From positions 248,001-312,000 of the forward strand of contig JAIXMP010000011.1 of the NCBI GenBank assembly GCA_025677815.1: a DNA stretch of 64,000 nt, in the 5' to 3' direction. Under the pieces are notes generated by a model that saw only the letters and a program-made list of their open reading frames with translations, did not search any database and was not told the DNA's origin. This document shows positions 46,742 to 59,601 of the stretch, in pieces; position 1 is the first letter of the stretch, and the number at the start of each line of letters is the position of its first letter. This DNA is from Phascolomyces articulosus (lineage: Eukaryota; Mucoromycota; Mucoromycetes; Mucorales; Lichtheimiaceae). A program made the position numbers and the translations under genes.

Positions 46742-47842
46742 TTACTTATTCTTGGTAATGATGGATACACCATCAAATAAAGGAAGTATGACTACTTGAA
46801 CACGTTTATCATTCAGTACATGTTCATTAAATTGGTGAATTTGCTTGGCCATGCCTGGAATATCGCGTTTAAAATTTATAGGCTTCATATCAGCATATCC
46901 TGCTTGTCGATGAACTTGACCATAAAAAAGAACTATGAAAATAAATAATGACAGAGGAATGGAATAAATAAATAATGAAATTTGTAACTGTATTAATGTA
47001 ATAGTTTGTTCGATATATCACTGCTCACCATTATCTGCAATAATCACACCATTATCAGATAAGAGGTTATTGTCCATAATAAAATCAAAGTAAGATATGT
47101 ATCCTCCTTTATCGGCATCTAATGATATAATAGATAACAGTGACGACAGTATAATGAGTTATATTAACGTTTCTTATTATTGTAATAGCCATCGGCCATT
47201 TATATTTTATTCAAGATATAACTCTTATTACAGTTACTAAATAAATACCTATAAAGATAAAATCATACTGTTCACCTGGTCGTTCTTTTGTAATGCGTTT
47301 CAGACTATATATAAATACATCATATCAAATATGAAAACCATCATCACGGTTAGTAATAATAAATGGGGTAGAAATCATTATTTTTATATTTACCTTTCCA
47401 TAGCAAGACCAAGGATTAGTTCAACACGATCGTCCAAATCCTTCAACTTTTGAATATGTTTACGAGCAATGTTCATTGCTTTTGGATCTATTTCTAACGA
47501 AATTAATTTGCTGCTATTTCCATTTGCATCATTTGGTATTATGGATGAAGATAGCGTCGGAAGAGCGGATGCCATTGTAATAGTAGAAACACCAGTGAAT
47601 GTTCCTATTTCGAGTACACGAGAAGAACGAAATAATTTCACCAACTGATACAATAGCTTGCGTTGGGTCTCTGTGGTCATAAACTGGGAGTTCTCGAAAT
47701 CGCGTTCCGTTTCATCAACGATGTCTTGTATTACATTAGCAACTTGTGGTGGAAGGGGTGTACTCAGGTCATTGGTATATTTTTCTTCATGAACACGTAA
47801 TCTATTGTCAATATTTCCTGGAAAATCCAAATCGTATACCAT
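46742..47842 (-). CDS. Class I SAM-dependent O-methyltransferase (CCoAOMT-like)
   Basis: Four exons (47842-47394, 47304-47249, 47118-47029, 46932-46742) join to 261 residues, the usual length. 'VLEIGTFTGVSTITMA' is the S-adenosylmethionine loop. 'FIFIDADKGGYISYFDFIM' holds the metal-binding Asp residues, and 'GVIIADNVLFYGQVH' is the third conserved block. It methylates a catechol-type hydroxyl with a divalent cation; substrate unknown. A diverged inverted copy lies at 60771-61832 with introns at identical positions, so the duplication was DNA-mediated. It is the second gene of a possible two-gene set with the broken monooxygenase. Confidence 0.92.
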
Positions 47843-50800
47843 TGTAATTTTTTTTATTCGGAGGAGATAATTAAAGGGAAAACAAAGGAGAAGCTAAAAA
47901 AGTAAAAAGAAATCAGTCAAATACAAAAATTATGCATAATTATTCTTATCAATCCTCAGCCCCTTCTTTGACGACTCTGATAAAATGAGAAAATGAGTTA
48001 TTTTTCTAAGGGTTGTTACACAGTAAAAATATTCATAAATATATCATAATATGCGCTGGTGATGATCCTACCAAATTATTGGTGCTAATAAAAGGGCTTC
48101 TGTTTTATGTAAATTTGTACTGATTTATTATTATTTTTACGTTTTATTGTACGGGATTTTCTCTGCTAAAAAAAGGCTATTCAGGTACCTATGTTTATAT
48201 AATAACTGCTATAAATAGGAAAATTAGACTATTAAATGTATTTGAAACTTATCATGTTAAAACTAATTCTGTCCTAAGTGCTCAATAAGAACTTGTTTAT
48301 TAATCTTAATATGTTTTTATTTATGGTATGGGCCAAATTTACATTACACTAGCATATTGTATGACATATTACTCTTCTGTACCGTCATTACTATATTAGA
48401 AATATCACTTTATTATATATTACTATGTTGATTCTATAGTATTCTGACCAATCTTATACAAGGAACAAAGAAATGTAGTAAAAGAAGCACGTGGTAATTT
48501 TGCCCATATGACCATAATCACTTCCAAGAAGTACATCTTAAAATATTAATTAGTTTAGATATAAGTTTTATTTCTAATAAGTTATAATAAGCTTATTAAC
48601 AAAATTCTATAATCAAACAAGTTTCAATACATATTAAAAAAAAGTTCCTTTCTCATAATCAACTATTTATATCTAAGTAATGTATCCAGATTCATTTGCA
48701 AAGAAAAGGAAATAAAAGCCATAAATGGTTTGTTAAGTATAAATAGTGAATTCCCAGGTACTTGCATGTTATGATAGGGCAGCAGTATTCTTTGGTTTGA
48801 CTTTTTGTTTGTACAAGCATAATGTTTTTAGTATATGTTTATCTATATATAAACAAACGCAACAATGATAAAACTGATGAAACAGGGGCCCTTTTCTTCT
48901 TTCGCATTCGATTTATCAATCACGGTTTAGCTAATAAAATGATAATTTGGGATTACTATAAGAACGGGTAAAAACTGGAAGGATAAATATAGATGTAAAC
49001 AATCAGCATGCATAATAATCTCTAAGATGGGTCATCCATACCCATAGTTTTGGATCCACCACGCAAATGAAACCATTTATTATCTTGTAAAAAGCCCGAG
49101 CTTCCGAATGCACAGACGATGGCAATAAAATAGTATAGATCGAATGTATCTGTGTATAACTTTTTTTAATAACATTGGTATCTTGTTTTATTATGAACAA
49201 TGAATTAAACCATGAAGGACAACAATCTAATAATAAACTTTTATTACGATGAAACAGATTTTCTTTCAATCTCGTGTCCAGGTTGGAGTCAGGTCAGTGA
49301 ATAGCGATTCGAAAAAGAGATTCTTGTAAACTTTGTGTTTTGAACCAAACAATGTTTATATTTTTTAAACACATCATATAGATTGTGAAATAGACTTTCG
49401 TTTTGTAATAATTGGCTTTTTAATTTTTATTCATTCTATTTGAATAAAAAAGCGCAACTTGATTATTGGTGTTACCGCCATATGGATTAGCACTCTTATC
49501 GTTTTGCACCCTACTCTGAATATGGCACCATCTTTAAATAGCCCTGTAATATTTCAATATACTTATTGAAATGGAAGTGGCATACAATAAAAACAGGACG
49601 GTCTGATTTTTTTTTATCTCTCGTCAGTAGCAAACCCATAGCAACTTTGTATCACTTTAACCTACCATCGACAGTAGCAAAGGTGTTGATATCGGGATAA
49701 CACTACAATGAGTATTATGTCGTCTGTTTGTCACATAAAAATACCAAACAAATCAATATGGAAGGTTTATAGTGAAGCAAAAATCATATCATATTCTTTA
49801 TCCAAACCACCATTCCTTTCTCGGTCATCAGCAAATTTGTTAGATACACCCACTGCATTTTCATCAAGATTACCGCCATCATGCCCATTGTTAGAATAAT
49901 CATGTTCCATTGTCGAAGAAGTATCATATATTTCCATAATAACTTGATTTCTGTATATGATGATAGCAGAGATTTTTAACAGCAGCATATGTTTTTTTAG
50001 TAAAAAGAAGAGGAAAAAAAAAAGGATAAAAGTTCTGAAATCAAGATGGGCAAGGAGTGGGGAAATTTTGTTGTAGTATTTTTCAATGATAAACAAATAA
50101 ACAAACAGGTACCACTCCTTCTAAAGATGTTCTGGTGTAAAAATAACATTTTCCCTTCATCCTTCCTTTTTTTATTGCTTCATCATCTGCATAACTATTG
50201 TCTGGATCGAGATTTTGGTAACATTAAATGATGTGAATATGTTAATAGAAAAACAGAGGCCCATCTCATAACTTTGTTCCTTATTAAAAATCGTGGTGTT
50301 ACTACTACTACAGAGATCTTTTATTTAATGTTTGTGGCAAAACATACAAAAAAACGCCCAAATAATTTCTTTTTATAGTCTTGCACCATCAAATCATCAG
50401 CTGTTTTCTTCATGTTATAGTTTATTTGAGTTATGGTTCGTGGTATCTTTTACCCAAAAATATAAGCTATTAGAAGGAGACTGCATCATATTAGATCATA
50501 TTTTTAAAAGTATAGTGGTGTGGCCATCAACTAAAAAATAATGTCACATTCAAACGATGGTATGTATTTTCACATCTAATTTAACCATATAAGACAATAG
50601 AATATTCATCATGATCTAGATTCCTAGTACAAGTTCATCTCATACGTAATAACTTTATGATTGTTCAAAAACACTAATAAACAAGAAGAGGTGGCGCACG
50701 TATATTTTACTGTTTGTATGTCAAAGAACTTCTTTAAAAATCATTTGATTTAACAATAAAAGCAGAAGTCAATTGATAACTGACTGCTATTTTTCAAGAA

Positions 50801-51225
50801 AGCATTTATCATCTGTTGATGTTTATATTTTGTTTATATATCTCATACAATCGAAACAACACAATTTCTTGTACCCATAGATGGATATATAAATGGCTTG
50901 TAACATTGGATTCATACAATGGAATTACAAAGGGAACAAACAGTAAAATGTTTTATACATTATAATCAAAAACAGATAGAGAATGGGAAATTGAATCAGT
51001 TCATTGAGTGATGATTTTTATGTATAATAATAGTACAAATACATTTTATCCATTATGTAAAAAAAAAAAAGTAATACTCTCGGTTATCTACAAAAGGTAC
51101 GATAATAATGAGATGATGGATGGATGACAGGAATGATGGAATAAAGAAAAAAAGGAGGAATTAAAATAATATATATAAATATATATAAATAATGAATTAA
51201 TCCATTATTTCTTTTTTATATGTTC
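47843..51225. other. Gene desert with doubtful fragments
   Basis: Two minus-strand ORFs have protein-like stretches but no recognisable family. 49269-49003 contains 'LLLDCCPSWFNSLFI'. 49930-49767 contains 'MEIYDTSSTMEHDYSNNG' with an acidic tail. Both may be relic exons. The remainder is AT-rich with no supported features. Confidence 0.35.
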
Positions 51226-53381
51226 TTAGTTGTTCGCCATATATAATTTGGCGATCGACATTAATTGTGATCCACAAAAACGACCCAAGCAGCCACGAGC
51301 AGCATCTACTTCTTCATATCGAGTCACTCTATCTCCCTTGCCTAGTGATGGGTCAATGGCATATTTTGGACGACTGATACAAAAGGGAACGGGTTCACAG
51401 CTATGATCTCCATATAAAACTGGAGTGGAATGATCACTTGTAATTACAATAGTATACTGTTTTTTTTTTATAAAGGTGAGTATTTTGATCATTTCATCAA
51501 AAAATAAAGTACCCCTCCCTTCCCTTTCGTACCTCATTCTCTCCACTATCTTCATTTAACTGACGGATAATATCGCCCATCATTTTATCTATTTTCTCTA
51601 AAAATTTAATCTACAAATTACAAAAACCCAGTGATTTTAATAATATAGATAAATAAATGTGACATGTTAGCATACAACAGTCAAATAAAAGCGCTTTCTT
51701 CCCCTTTTTGAGTTTTAAAAATTAAACCTTATAGTCAATGTTTCGATCATGTCCTGCATCATCCACTGCCTTTATATGTAAAAACCCAAAATCGTATATA
51801 GTTCCTTTCAAATGAGTGACAGCTGCATTTCCTTTGGCTTCAAAATTGGTGAAATAATCGCCTGTAGCACCTTCAACTGGAAGAATATCCATGCCTGCCG
51901 ACATACCAAGACCAGCAATAATACAAGTGGGTGCAATTAAAAAGCTTTTAAAACCATGTAATTTTTCTATACTAGGGATCTATCCCCATTGATTTTGCTA
52001 TTAGCTGCAAATCCTCATTAACCTCTCTCTTCATCTTACCAACGTTTTTAAAAAATAGAGATAAAGATATGGATACCTACATCAATGCAACTACCACATC
52101 CTCGTAATAATATACAATTGGCTGGATTTTTACCAATTTTTTTTCTTTCATCGTTAATAGGGTGTTTACTTAGCACTTGATAAAATACTTCAGATAATTC
52201 ATGGATCAACTATAAAAAATAAGAATCATATATGTAAGGATATATTTATCTCTCTTCTTCCCTTTTGTTGATAGGTGAAACTTACTTTGCATGTCATTTG
52301 TGCTTCTTTTGTATCTTCTGTAGGCGCACATTTCACTAATGGCAAACTATATAAATAAAGGAGTTTCCAATACAAATGAATAAAAACAAATAAAAAGTAT
52401 TCTTCTAATGTATCCCTTCACTTCCAAATTTTGTTTAAACGTACTTGTCTTTTAAAGGATCGGTGCCTGTGATTGTATCTGTTAATCCTGGGCCTCGAAC
52501 ACGTACACCACATCGATGTTCAGTAGCATATTTCACTGCAACTGTATGTTCTGGAAAGGATGGCAACTTGCTATTTTTTTAATTAAAAATTAGTGAAATT
52601 GGTCACCCCATCATCTTTATTAAGATTTCTTTCCAAATTTGTATTTTACATACACGCCATCCAAAGCGTCACATAATGTGGGACCCAGTCCTTCAAAGTG
52701 CCGATCTGCTCTTCTTGAAATGACAATTCCACTTTGTTTATCGAGGTAGGCAAAATTGGACTATTTTTTTTTGATCGATTTTGGTAATTAATTATTTAGA
52801 ATGGGTACAAATACACATTCTCGCTCTTTCTTCCTATATCCCATTGATAGATCAGGATGTCTTTTTTTTTTTTTTTTACCTTGAATGCAATATCACCAGG
52901 AATCATTTCTAATCCAGCACCCATCGTTTCAAAAGCACCTCGACCTCGATAATACCTGGATCAAATAAAAATAACCATCAGAATTGTTGTCTTTTTTTTC
53001 TTTTCTAAACGGAATATCAAGGTACTTACTTGCGAGGGTTATATCCAAGAATTGACATATGTGCTGTATCTGATCCACATGCTAATCCCGGTTCAACGGA
53101 ATCCATAAGACCATTCTTACCACCAGCTATATTATATTATTTAATGAGTCAAGGAAAAAAATGAAGGAAAGAGGTCCCAGAATGAGCTTTCAGGTAATAA
53201 TAGCGTTTTTTCTTTTGTTGGATCAAGTAGATCTGTCATATATTTATTCTCTTGTACCTGCTAATTTATCAAGCCATGGGGTATTTGCAGCTTGAAGTGG
53301 TGTTTGATAATCAAGTTTAGGAATGGCAACATCCCCAAGACCGTCAATGAGGACGAGTAATAATTTCTGTCTGGCTACCAT
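51226..53381 (-). CDS. Archaeal-type cofactor-independent phosphoglycerate mutase (ApgM family)
   Basis: Ten exons (53381-53258, 53126-53030, 52955-52880, 52760-52656, 52566-52445, 52346-52286, 52209-52081, 51979-51728, 51610-51533, 51456-51226) join to 424 residues with all phases matching. The start 'LLLVLIDGLGDVAIP' has the first metal-binding Asp. 'GLACGSDTAHMSILGYNP' has the catalytic serine of the alkaline-phosphatase-like fold. 'FIHVEAPDE'-type metal ligands appear as 'FLHIKAVDDAGHDRN', and 'VITSDHSTP' is the last metal site. The family interconverts 3- and 2-phosphoglycerate in glycolysis. Fungi usually rely on the unrelated cofactor-dependent enzyme, so this may be an extra isozyme. 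Exon 5 uses the CAAG acceptor at 52567; the closer TAG gives the wrong phase. Confidence 0.9.
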
Positions 53382-54187
53382 GACAACCTCACACTCTCTC
53401 TATACAGCAGTGCTTTATTTTTTGAAAGGACGAAGAGGGAAAAGGTGCGCAGAAAAAAAATATGCGTGGCAGATTCATATAAAGCAGTTTCTTCGGAACA
53501 GTTTTTAGACCAGCTTTTTTGTATCACAATCGTACAAGTCAAAAACTTTGTTGTAACACAGTATGATCAGAAATTTTATATTTAGGAAGGAAGTAGAAGG
53601 AATCGTTTATTATGTTCCAATGCCTTAGTAGTTTTATAACTACCTAGCTACATTTTATATTCAAGTGAATTATATCAAGTTTATTTGATTCATTAATAAT
53701 GAAAAGAAATAAAGAGCTATAATAACCACAATTGACTATAGGTGAAAAAATACCTTGAGAAAAAAAAAGTTCAAACCTTATACATATAGTAATATGGCTT
53801 TCTTTTTATCAAGATCCATTCACCAGCAGATGGCTTTCTGTCCCACTAAGCTACCTGTTTTTATCGTCAGTAGATAAAACTAAGTCATCTTAATATTCAA
53901 ATACTAATAACATATATCTACCTTTAAAAATAATCAACCATCATCATTTAACATAGAACAAGCATGGGTTGCTCAATTGTTTAGGTAAACCATAATAATA
54001 AATCGTACCATTTGAAAAAGAAAACAAAACACAACTTCACCTAGGCGCGCAAAAATGGCAATGCGGGGACTCAATAAGAGTTATCGCCAGACTTTTTTTA
54101 TAAGCAAACAAATTCTTGTAGGACCGAATCTTTGACATTTTAGCAATTGAACAAAGAACACCTTTGTTATAAATACAAACAACAACC
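53382..54187. other. Divergent promoter region
   Basis: Lies between the mutase (-) and the Cmc1 gene (+). AT-rich; the short plus ORF at 53323-53508 overlaps the mutase exon and is a shadow. No gene seen. Confidence 0.5.
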
Positions 54188-54687
54188 ATGGGAAAAACTG
54201 TCCAACCAACATTAGAAAATCCATTTATTGATCGTAATCAAGAATTACATGCTTTAACTCGAGCTGAAGAAGAAGCCTGTTATAATGATCTTAAAGCAAG
54301 AGCACTTGAATACTGTAAACTTCCCATTAAAGGTACATTCATATTCTCTTTTTTTTCATTTTCTTGACTTTCTCTATTTATATTAATTATCCCCATGGAG
54401 CTCACTATGAATTCACATTATAAAACTTGGATAGAATTCGTGGAATGCAGTAAAGAACATAATGTGACTGTAATGTGGACTTGCCGTGATAAGTTAAAGA
54501 CTATGAATACTTGTTTGAATACCCGGTAAGAAGACGAAGAAAAAAAGCCAAGTTTCTCATAAAAAGTATCCAAACATCTAAATGGTTTAAATTGTTTAGA
54601 ACTACACGTGAAGAACTTGATAAGCTCAAATTGATCAAACTTGAAGCAAAACGTGCAGCAGTAAGAGACCAACAACAGCAGCAATAG
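54188..54687 (+). CDS. CMC1: Cmc1-like mitochondrial CHCH protein
   Basis: Three exons (54188-54332, 54435-54525, 54600-54687) join to 107 residues. The core 'EFVECSKEHNVTVMWTC', then 'RDKLKTMNTCLN', with earlier cysteines in 'EEEACYND' and 'LEYCKLP', is the paired-cysteine helical hairpin of Cmc1-type proteins of the intermembrane space. These help copper delivery and assembly of cytochrome c oxidase. No presequence is expected for this family (Mia40 import). The C-terminus is Lys-rich and ends in five glutamines. Good fit in size and motif; distinction from other small CHCH proteins is by the 'WTCRDKL' segment. Confidence 0.82.
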
Positions 54688-54989
54688 GATTTATATATCC
54701 GTATTCTCTTTTATAACAATACATTGGTTGCTTTCCCTTCAACATATCTCAATCGGCTCTTTAGATACATCCATAACAATCACAGACCCACTATCTTATT
54801 TGCATTATATTTTTTCCTTTTTTTGTATCCTTTTTATTTTATAAAATCAAAAATATATCTGTCTAAATAGCATAAGCTTGTTTTCCGTGTTCCTGTTTAT
54901 AAATATATTTATGAAGAGAAAAATAATTAGATTTGAATCCCTTTCTATTTGATATGTATTTATAATAGATAATAAATAATAAAAGATAA

Positions 54990-56010
54990 TCAACTTACAC
55001 TAATAACACAGATATGATCAAGATCACGGAAGTATTCATTATAATCTAATGCATAACCAACAACAAACGCGTCGGGAATAGCAAAACCCACATAATCAGG
55101 AATATAACCATTGCTACGTTCTGTCTTTTTCACCAATAAACTAGTAACACGGACGGATTTAGGCTTGAAATCTTCTAAACGTTTCAATAATTTCACCATG
55201 GTGTTACCAGTATCAATGATATCTTCCACAATAAGTAAATTCTATACATCATAGATATCAAAGATATATCATTTAGTATACATAGTATAATCATTTCTAC
55301 CATTACATAAAAAATTTTAAAGCTGAGTCTCTTTTTTTTCTGGTATGCCCGAGATAATGTACGAGGTTGAAAAAATATATAAAGATGGCTTATCTTATCT
55401 CTTTTTTTTATTATTATATTTACCTTTCCTTCAAGTTCACGACATTCAGCTTCACTCATAGAGATAGTAACACCTTCGGATTGATCATTCTTGTAGGATT
55501 TCACACGAATAAATTCCAAACTTAAAGGAACACTCATACCGTTATTCTTGGTTAAAGCCTTGATTTGGTTTACCAAATCAGCAAAGTATTGATGACCACC
55601 TTTTAAAATACAACATACAACTAAAAATTTCCCAGAACAGATCACCAGATAGATACGGGTTAGTAAAAAGAACTCGTTACCAAGGAAACACAAATTCTCC
55701 CACACAGAATTATATTTACTGTGGAATAGCATACCTAAAGGTCCAGTAGTATCGTCTACAATAAGTCGTGCCAATTTTTGAATACGGTCCTGTTTGACAA
55801 TTATAATGAATAACGCGTTTTTGTTGTTTTTTTATCAAAGATCCAACATGAGACCATTGCTATATCAACGATACTCACCATAATGACACCATGAGGAATT
55901 AAGATACTTGAAACGTCCTTTTCATAATGTTTAGGAATGACGAAATGTTCCAAAGAATAATGGTTCTTTTCGGGAGTTACGTCAATGTATTCTTCAGGTT
56001 TCATAGGCAT
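54990..56010 (-). CDS. HPT1: Hypoxanthine-guanine phosphoribosyltransferase
   Basis: Four exons (56010-55879, 55789-55735, 55599-55424, 55241-54990) join to 204 residues. '[14 protein letters not shown]' is the PRPP-binding loop, '[12 protein letters not shown]' the N-terminal helix, '[10 protein letters not shown]' the substrate region and '[13 protein letters not shown]' the C-terminal conserved end. It salvages hypoxanthine and guanine to IMP and GMP in the cytosol. The 3' end is ambiguous: the frame reads 'VISVS' then TGA, but 'VIS' is followed by a GTAAGT donor, and an AG near 54938 would give 'KGIQI' instead. The protein resembles animal-type HPRT more than the short yeast Hpt1, so the symbol is provisional. 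Confidence 0.92.
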
Positions 56011-56692
56011 GTTGTATAATAAGGGCTCTTGTAAAAAGGGGAAAAGAGGAAGGTTTAGAAAAAGTGGTTGCAGGAAAAAGAATAAGAAAAAAACAGTTTT
56101 TTTTTATGTTTGCCACGCGCGTGAATCAAGAGTTTTTTTGTTTTTTTTAGGCCTCCGCTCTTGCATGCATTTTCTGGTACTAGCACCAGCTTTGGCACCC
56201 TTTGGTTTCACTGGATTAGTTCGTTTAGACTAAATGTCTCAAAGTGATTAAAACTTTTAAAGATATGAATGCATAAACAAAGTATAAATTACAATGAGAA
56301 AAGTGACAATGTTTCAATCGCGGTGTAACGCATAATTAACTCCTAAATAGCTGGATGGGTTTTATCATTGACTTTTATATATATATATATATATTGATAT
56401 CATATTCGGTTATTCGCTGCTGAGGAGATAATCATTAAAGAATTAAACTTTAAAAAGACATTCAAGATCCCAAATATCTGGGTGTGGTAGACGGTCACAA
56501 TTGGTGGGCTTGCTTCATCATAACAACAATAAACATCATTTAAAATTGATCACTGATCTTTTTATTAGTAAGATTTGCTTTGATCTTTTAAAGCAAGCAC
56601 ACACACACACACAGACTTCTTAATCCACCTCTTTTTCTCCGCTTTTCTTTTTCTTTTTCACTTCTTTTTCTTTTACTTTATATATTCTAACC
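56011..56692. other. Divergent promoter region of HPRT and BNA1
   Basis: Contains a (TA)n run at about 56376-56394 and a CA run (56599-56612), then a pyrimidine-rich leader (56615-56685) before the BNA1 ATG. No gene seen. Confidence 0.55.
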
Positions 56693-57477
56693 ATGTTGTC
56701 ACCACCTATTAATTTTAATAAATGGTTAGCTGAGAATGCTGATAAATTACAACCACCTGTCAATAATTATCTCATGTTTCATGGAAAAGATACGATTGTG
56801 ATGGTCGTTGGTGGTCCCAATAAACGTACTGACTATCATATTAATGAAACTGAGGTTAATATAATTATATCTATTTATAAAGTGGAGAATGATTACATAT
56901 CGTTAACACTATTTTATATAGGAATGGTTTTATCAAGTCAAAGGGGAACTTATTATTAAAGTAGTGGATAATGGAGAATTCCGAGATATTAAAGTGGGAG
57001 AAGGTGATATGTTTTTACTTCCACGTAAGTTGTTATTTAATAATGATGATTACTGATTATGAATTTGACTAAAGAATAAAATCTGATGGATTGCTTTTTA
57101 GAAAATACACCGCATAATCCAGTACGATTCGCTGATACAGTCGGTATTGTAATTGAAAGAGTTCGTTTACCACATCATACCGGTAAAATATTTTAGATTT
57201 ATTTGTTTTTATATAAAAGTGTCACTGACTTTTTGTCACAACCTTAATTTTCTTGTTTATCTATGACACATTTAATAACAAACACATTTCTTCTTTCTCG
57301 TGAATAGATACCCTTCGATGGTACTGTGAGAATACTGAATGTCGTGAAATTGTTTATCAAGATTCATTTCATTGTACCGATCTAGGCACCCAGTTGAAAC
57401 CCATCATTGAACTTTTTGCTTCCGATGAACAACTCAGAACTTGTAAGAAATGTGGAACTGTCAACCATGCAAAATAA
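56693..57477 (+). CDS. BNA1: 3-hydroxyanthranilate 3,4-dioxygenase
   Basis: Four exons (56693-56854, 56922-57024, 57102-57182, 57308-57477) join to 171 residues. The cupin fold shows its iron ligands in '[14 protein letters not shown]' (His and Glu) and 'NTPHNPVRF' (second His). A rubredoxin-like pair follows, 'WYCENTEC' and 'TCKKCGTV', found in the fungal enzymes. It opens the ring of 3-hydroxyanthranilate to the quinolinate precursor in de novo NAD synthesis, in the cytosol. The first intron uses the weaker donor GTTAAT. Family length and all motifs match. Confidence 0.95.
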
Positions 57478-57821
57478 TCTTTTACATTTTAATTCCTTCT
57501 TCTTTTATTGTACCCATCCTCCTATTCATTCATTATCATTATTGTATCAATCTTTTTCATGAATAAATATATATATATAAGCTTTTAAAGAGTATATGTA
57601 ATATTGTCAGTGTGAATATAAAGAGGATGCCTACTACTTGTTTTTAACTTTCCCCAAAAAAAACTTCAAACACTCAGCCACCAGAAGAGAGAGAGTCGTG
57701 TTTTTTTGTTTTGCAGCTCAGAAAAAAATCTTTCGACATGAAAAAACGATGGGGGACGCGTTTTATTTTATTTTTTCTTTTTCCAGGTTCTCATCACTTT
57801 TTGATTTCTTCATTTAACATC

Positions 57822-58375
57822 ATGGAACGCACTTACATTATGGTCAAGCCTGACGGTAAATATTGATATTCATTATAAAACATGATTAATATGTATATTA
57901 TTCAAAAGAAAAAAAAAAGAGAGACTAATCCTGTTGTATTCTTTCTTTTCATATAGGTGTCCAACGTGGACTCGTTGGTGAAATTATCAAGCGTTTTGAA
58001 CAACGTGGTTACCAACTTATGGCCCTTGAACTCCTTCACCCTACTAAGGAACACCTTGAAGAACATTACAAGGATTTGGCCGGTAAGCCTTTCTTCCCTG
58101 GATTGATCGAATACATGTTGAGCGGTCCTGTTGTTGGTATGGTCTGGGCTGGCAAGGAAGTTGTCAAGATTGGTCGCAAGATGTTGGGTGAAACCAACCC
58201 CTTGGCCAGTTTGCCCGGTTCCATCCGTGGTGACTTTGCTATTGATGTTGGACGTAACATCTGCCACGGTTCTGATGCTGTTGAATCTGCCGAACGTGAA
58301 ATCGCTTTGTGGTTCCCCCGCGGTGTCCCAGAATACAAACGTGATATCTCTGTTCACGGCCTTATCTACGAGTAA
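57822..58375 (+). CDS. YNK1: Nucleoside diphosphate kinase
   Basis: Exons 57822-57855 and 57957-58375 join to 150 residues. '[19 protein letters not shown]' opens the ferredoxin-like fold, and '[18 protein letters not shown]' contains the phosphorylated catalytic histidine. 'WFPRGVPEY' and the C-terminal 'IYE' complete the family pattern. It transfers the gamma phosphate among nucleoside triphosphates, balancing NTP pools, and forms hexamers. The single intron splits the Gly codon after 'MVKPD', a common position. The sequence is richer in C-ending codons than its neighbours, as expected for a highly expressed gene. Confidence 0.97.
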
Positions 58376-58697
58376 ATGTAATCGTCTCTCCGTCGATTTT
58401 ATCTCATTTCTCTCCTTATTATCTCTTTTTTTGTCGCGTGTGTATGTGTGTGTGTAGTGTAAAAATTTATTTTTCTTTATAAAAAAAGGAAAAAATGTGT
58501 ATGTGTGTTATACATTTTTAAAAAAAAAAATAGTTTGTCGTCTATTATATTCAAATGTTGAAATTTTCATATATGGGATGGTTTGGCTAGTGGGTTGTTT
58601 GTGTGGGATTCCTGGGTTTTTTTCCCTTTAATCGTTCACACACACTGAGCGCTTGCTTCGTTTATTGTCAGCTTGTGCCATATCAACGTGAACAAGA
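58376..58697. other. NDK 3' UTR
   Basis: T/G-rich with two short TG repeats (58440-58460, 58498-58510). No gene seen. Confidence 0.5.
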
Positions 58698-59601
58698 TTA
58701 AATAATTCCTACATGCAGTATGATTATGTAAATAGTTACAGTAGGTTTTATTACTATTGGAACATTTGAATACTGTTGGAATGACATTCTATTTCTTTTT
58801 TTACTGTCCAGTTTAACTAGATTGTATAACACGTTATATCCAAAATCAATGTTATACTGAAATAAAGTCCTATTATATTGAAAATCTCTTTGACATGATT
58901 GAAACCACATTTTTATTGGTCGAATACTAGCTTCTGTAAAGGATGACATCCCAGTGCCAGTGTTGTCTTCTCTAGCCTTCATCATCAGCGTTTCTACTGT
59001 TTGGTATCGTAACAATCACTTACTATTATTTTTCCCTTATCCTCCTAATTACCTCAAAAGGTTTTTGGAATCATTTTACGTTCATTAATCCGATCAAGAA
59101 ACGATATATATTCTATTTAGACTGGCATTCGTTTTTCCTATTTAAATTATTTGTACCCATCTACGTATTAATATCGCACACATAATGATAACCTGTTGAA
59201 TTACTGTTATATACCATCATCAAATTTGACAGTTTTAAATATCCAATCTCTCGTTCATTATACCAAAAAAAAAAGTAGCTGTAAAGGTAATAGAACGAAG
59301 GGATCTTACCATGTATCAATGAGCCAACAAAAGTTACTTCAGGAACAAGGTGTTTTTTCATGCGAATGATAAATTCTGTGTAACCGAATTGCTCTCTTCC
59401 AGATTGTCTTTATCTGCTGTTGGAGATTGAGAGATAATCATTTGAAAAATGCAATTTATCTTTCATGATAATATTACTGCTCTCCTTAAACAATAAATGC
59501 ATAGGCTGATCAGTCTTGTAATCCCCATTTTCAGAATATAGATATTTTGCTGTATGTTCCTTTTTTCTAATAATTTTTCCTCCATTTTGTTTTAAGTACA
59601 T
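58698..59601 (-). pseudogene. Decayed gene, unknown family
   Basis: Minus-strand frames in series: 59601-59413 ('ENGDYKTDQPMHLLFKESSN'), a TAA at 59410-59412, then in the same frame 'REQFGYTEFIIRMKKHLVPE' and 'VTFVGSLIHG' up to a GTAAGA donor near 59310. This is followed by 'WYNEREIGYLKLSNL' (from about 59265) and a last frame 58980-58698 ('EDNTGTGMSSFTEASIRPIK'). The pieces look like exons of one gene, with one stop where CAA would fit and at least one frame break. No family recognised. Confidence 0.35.
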
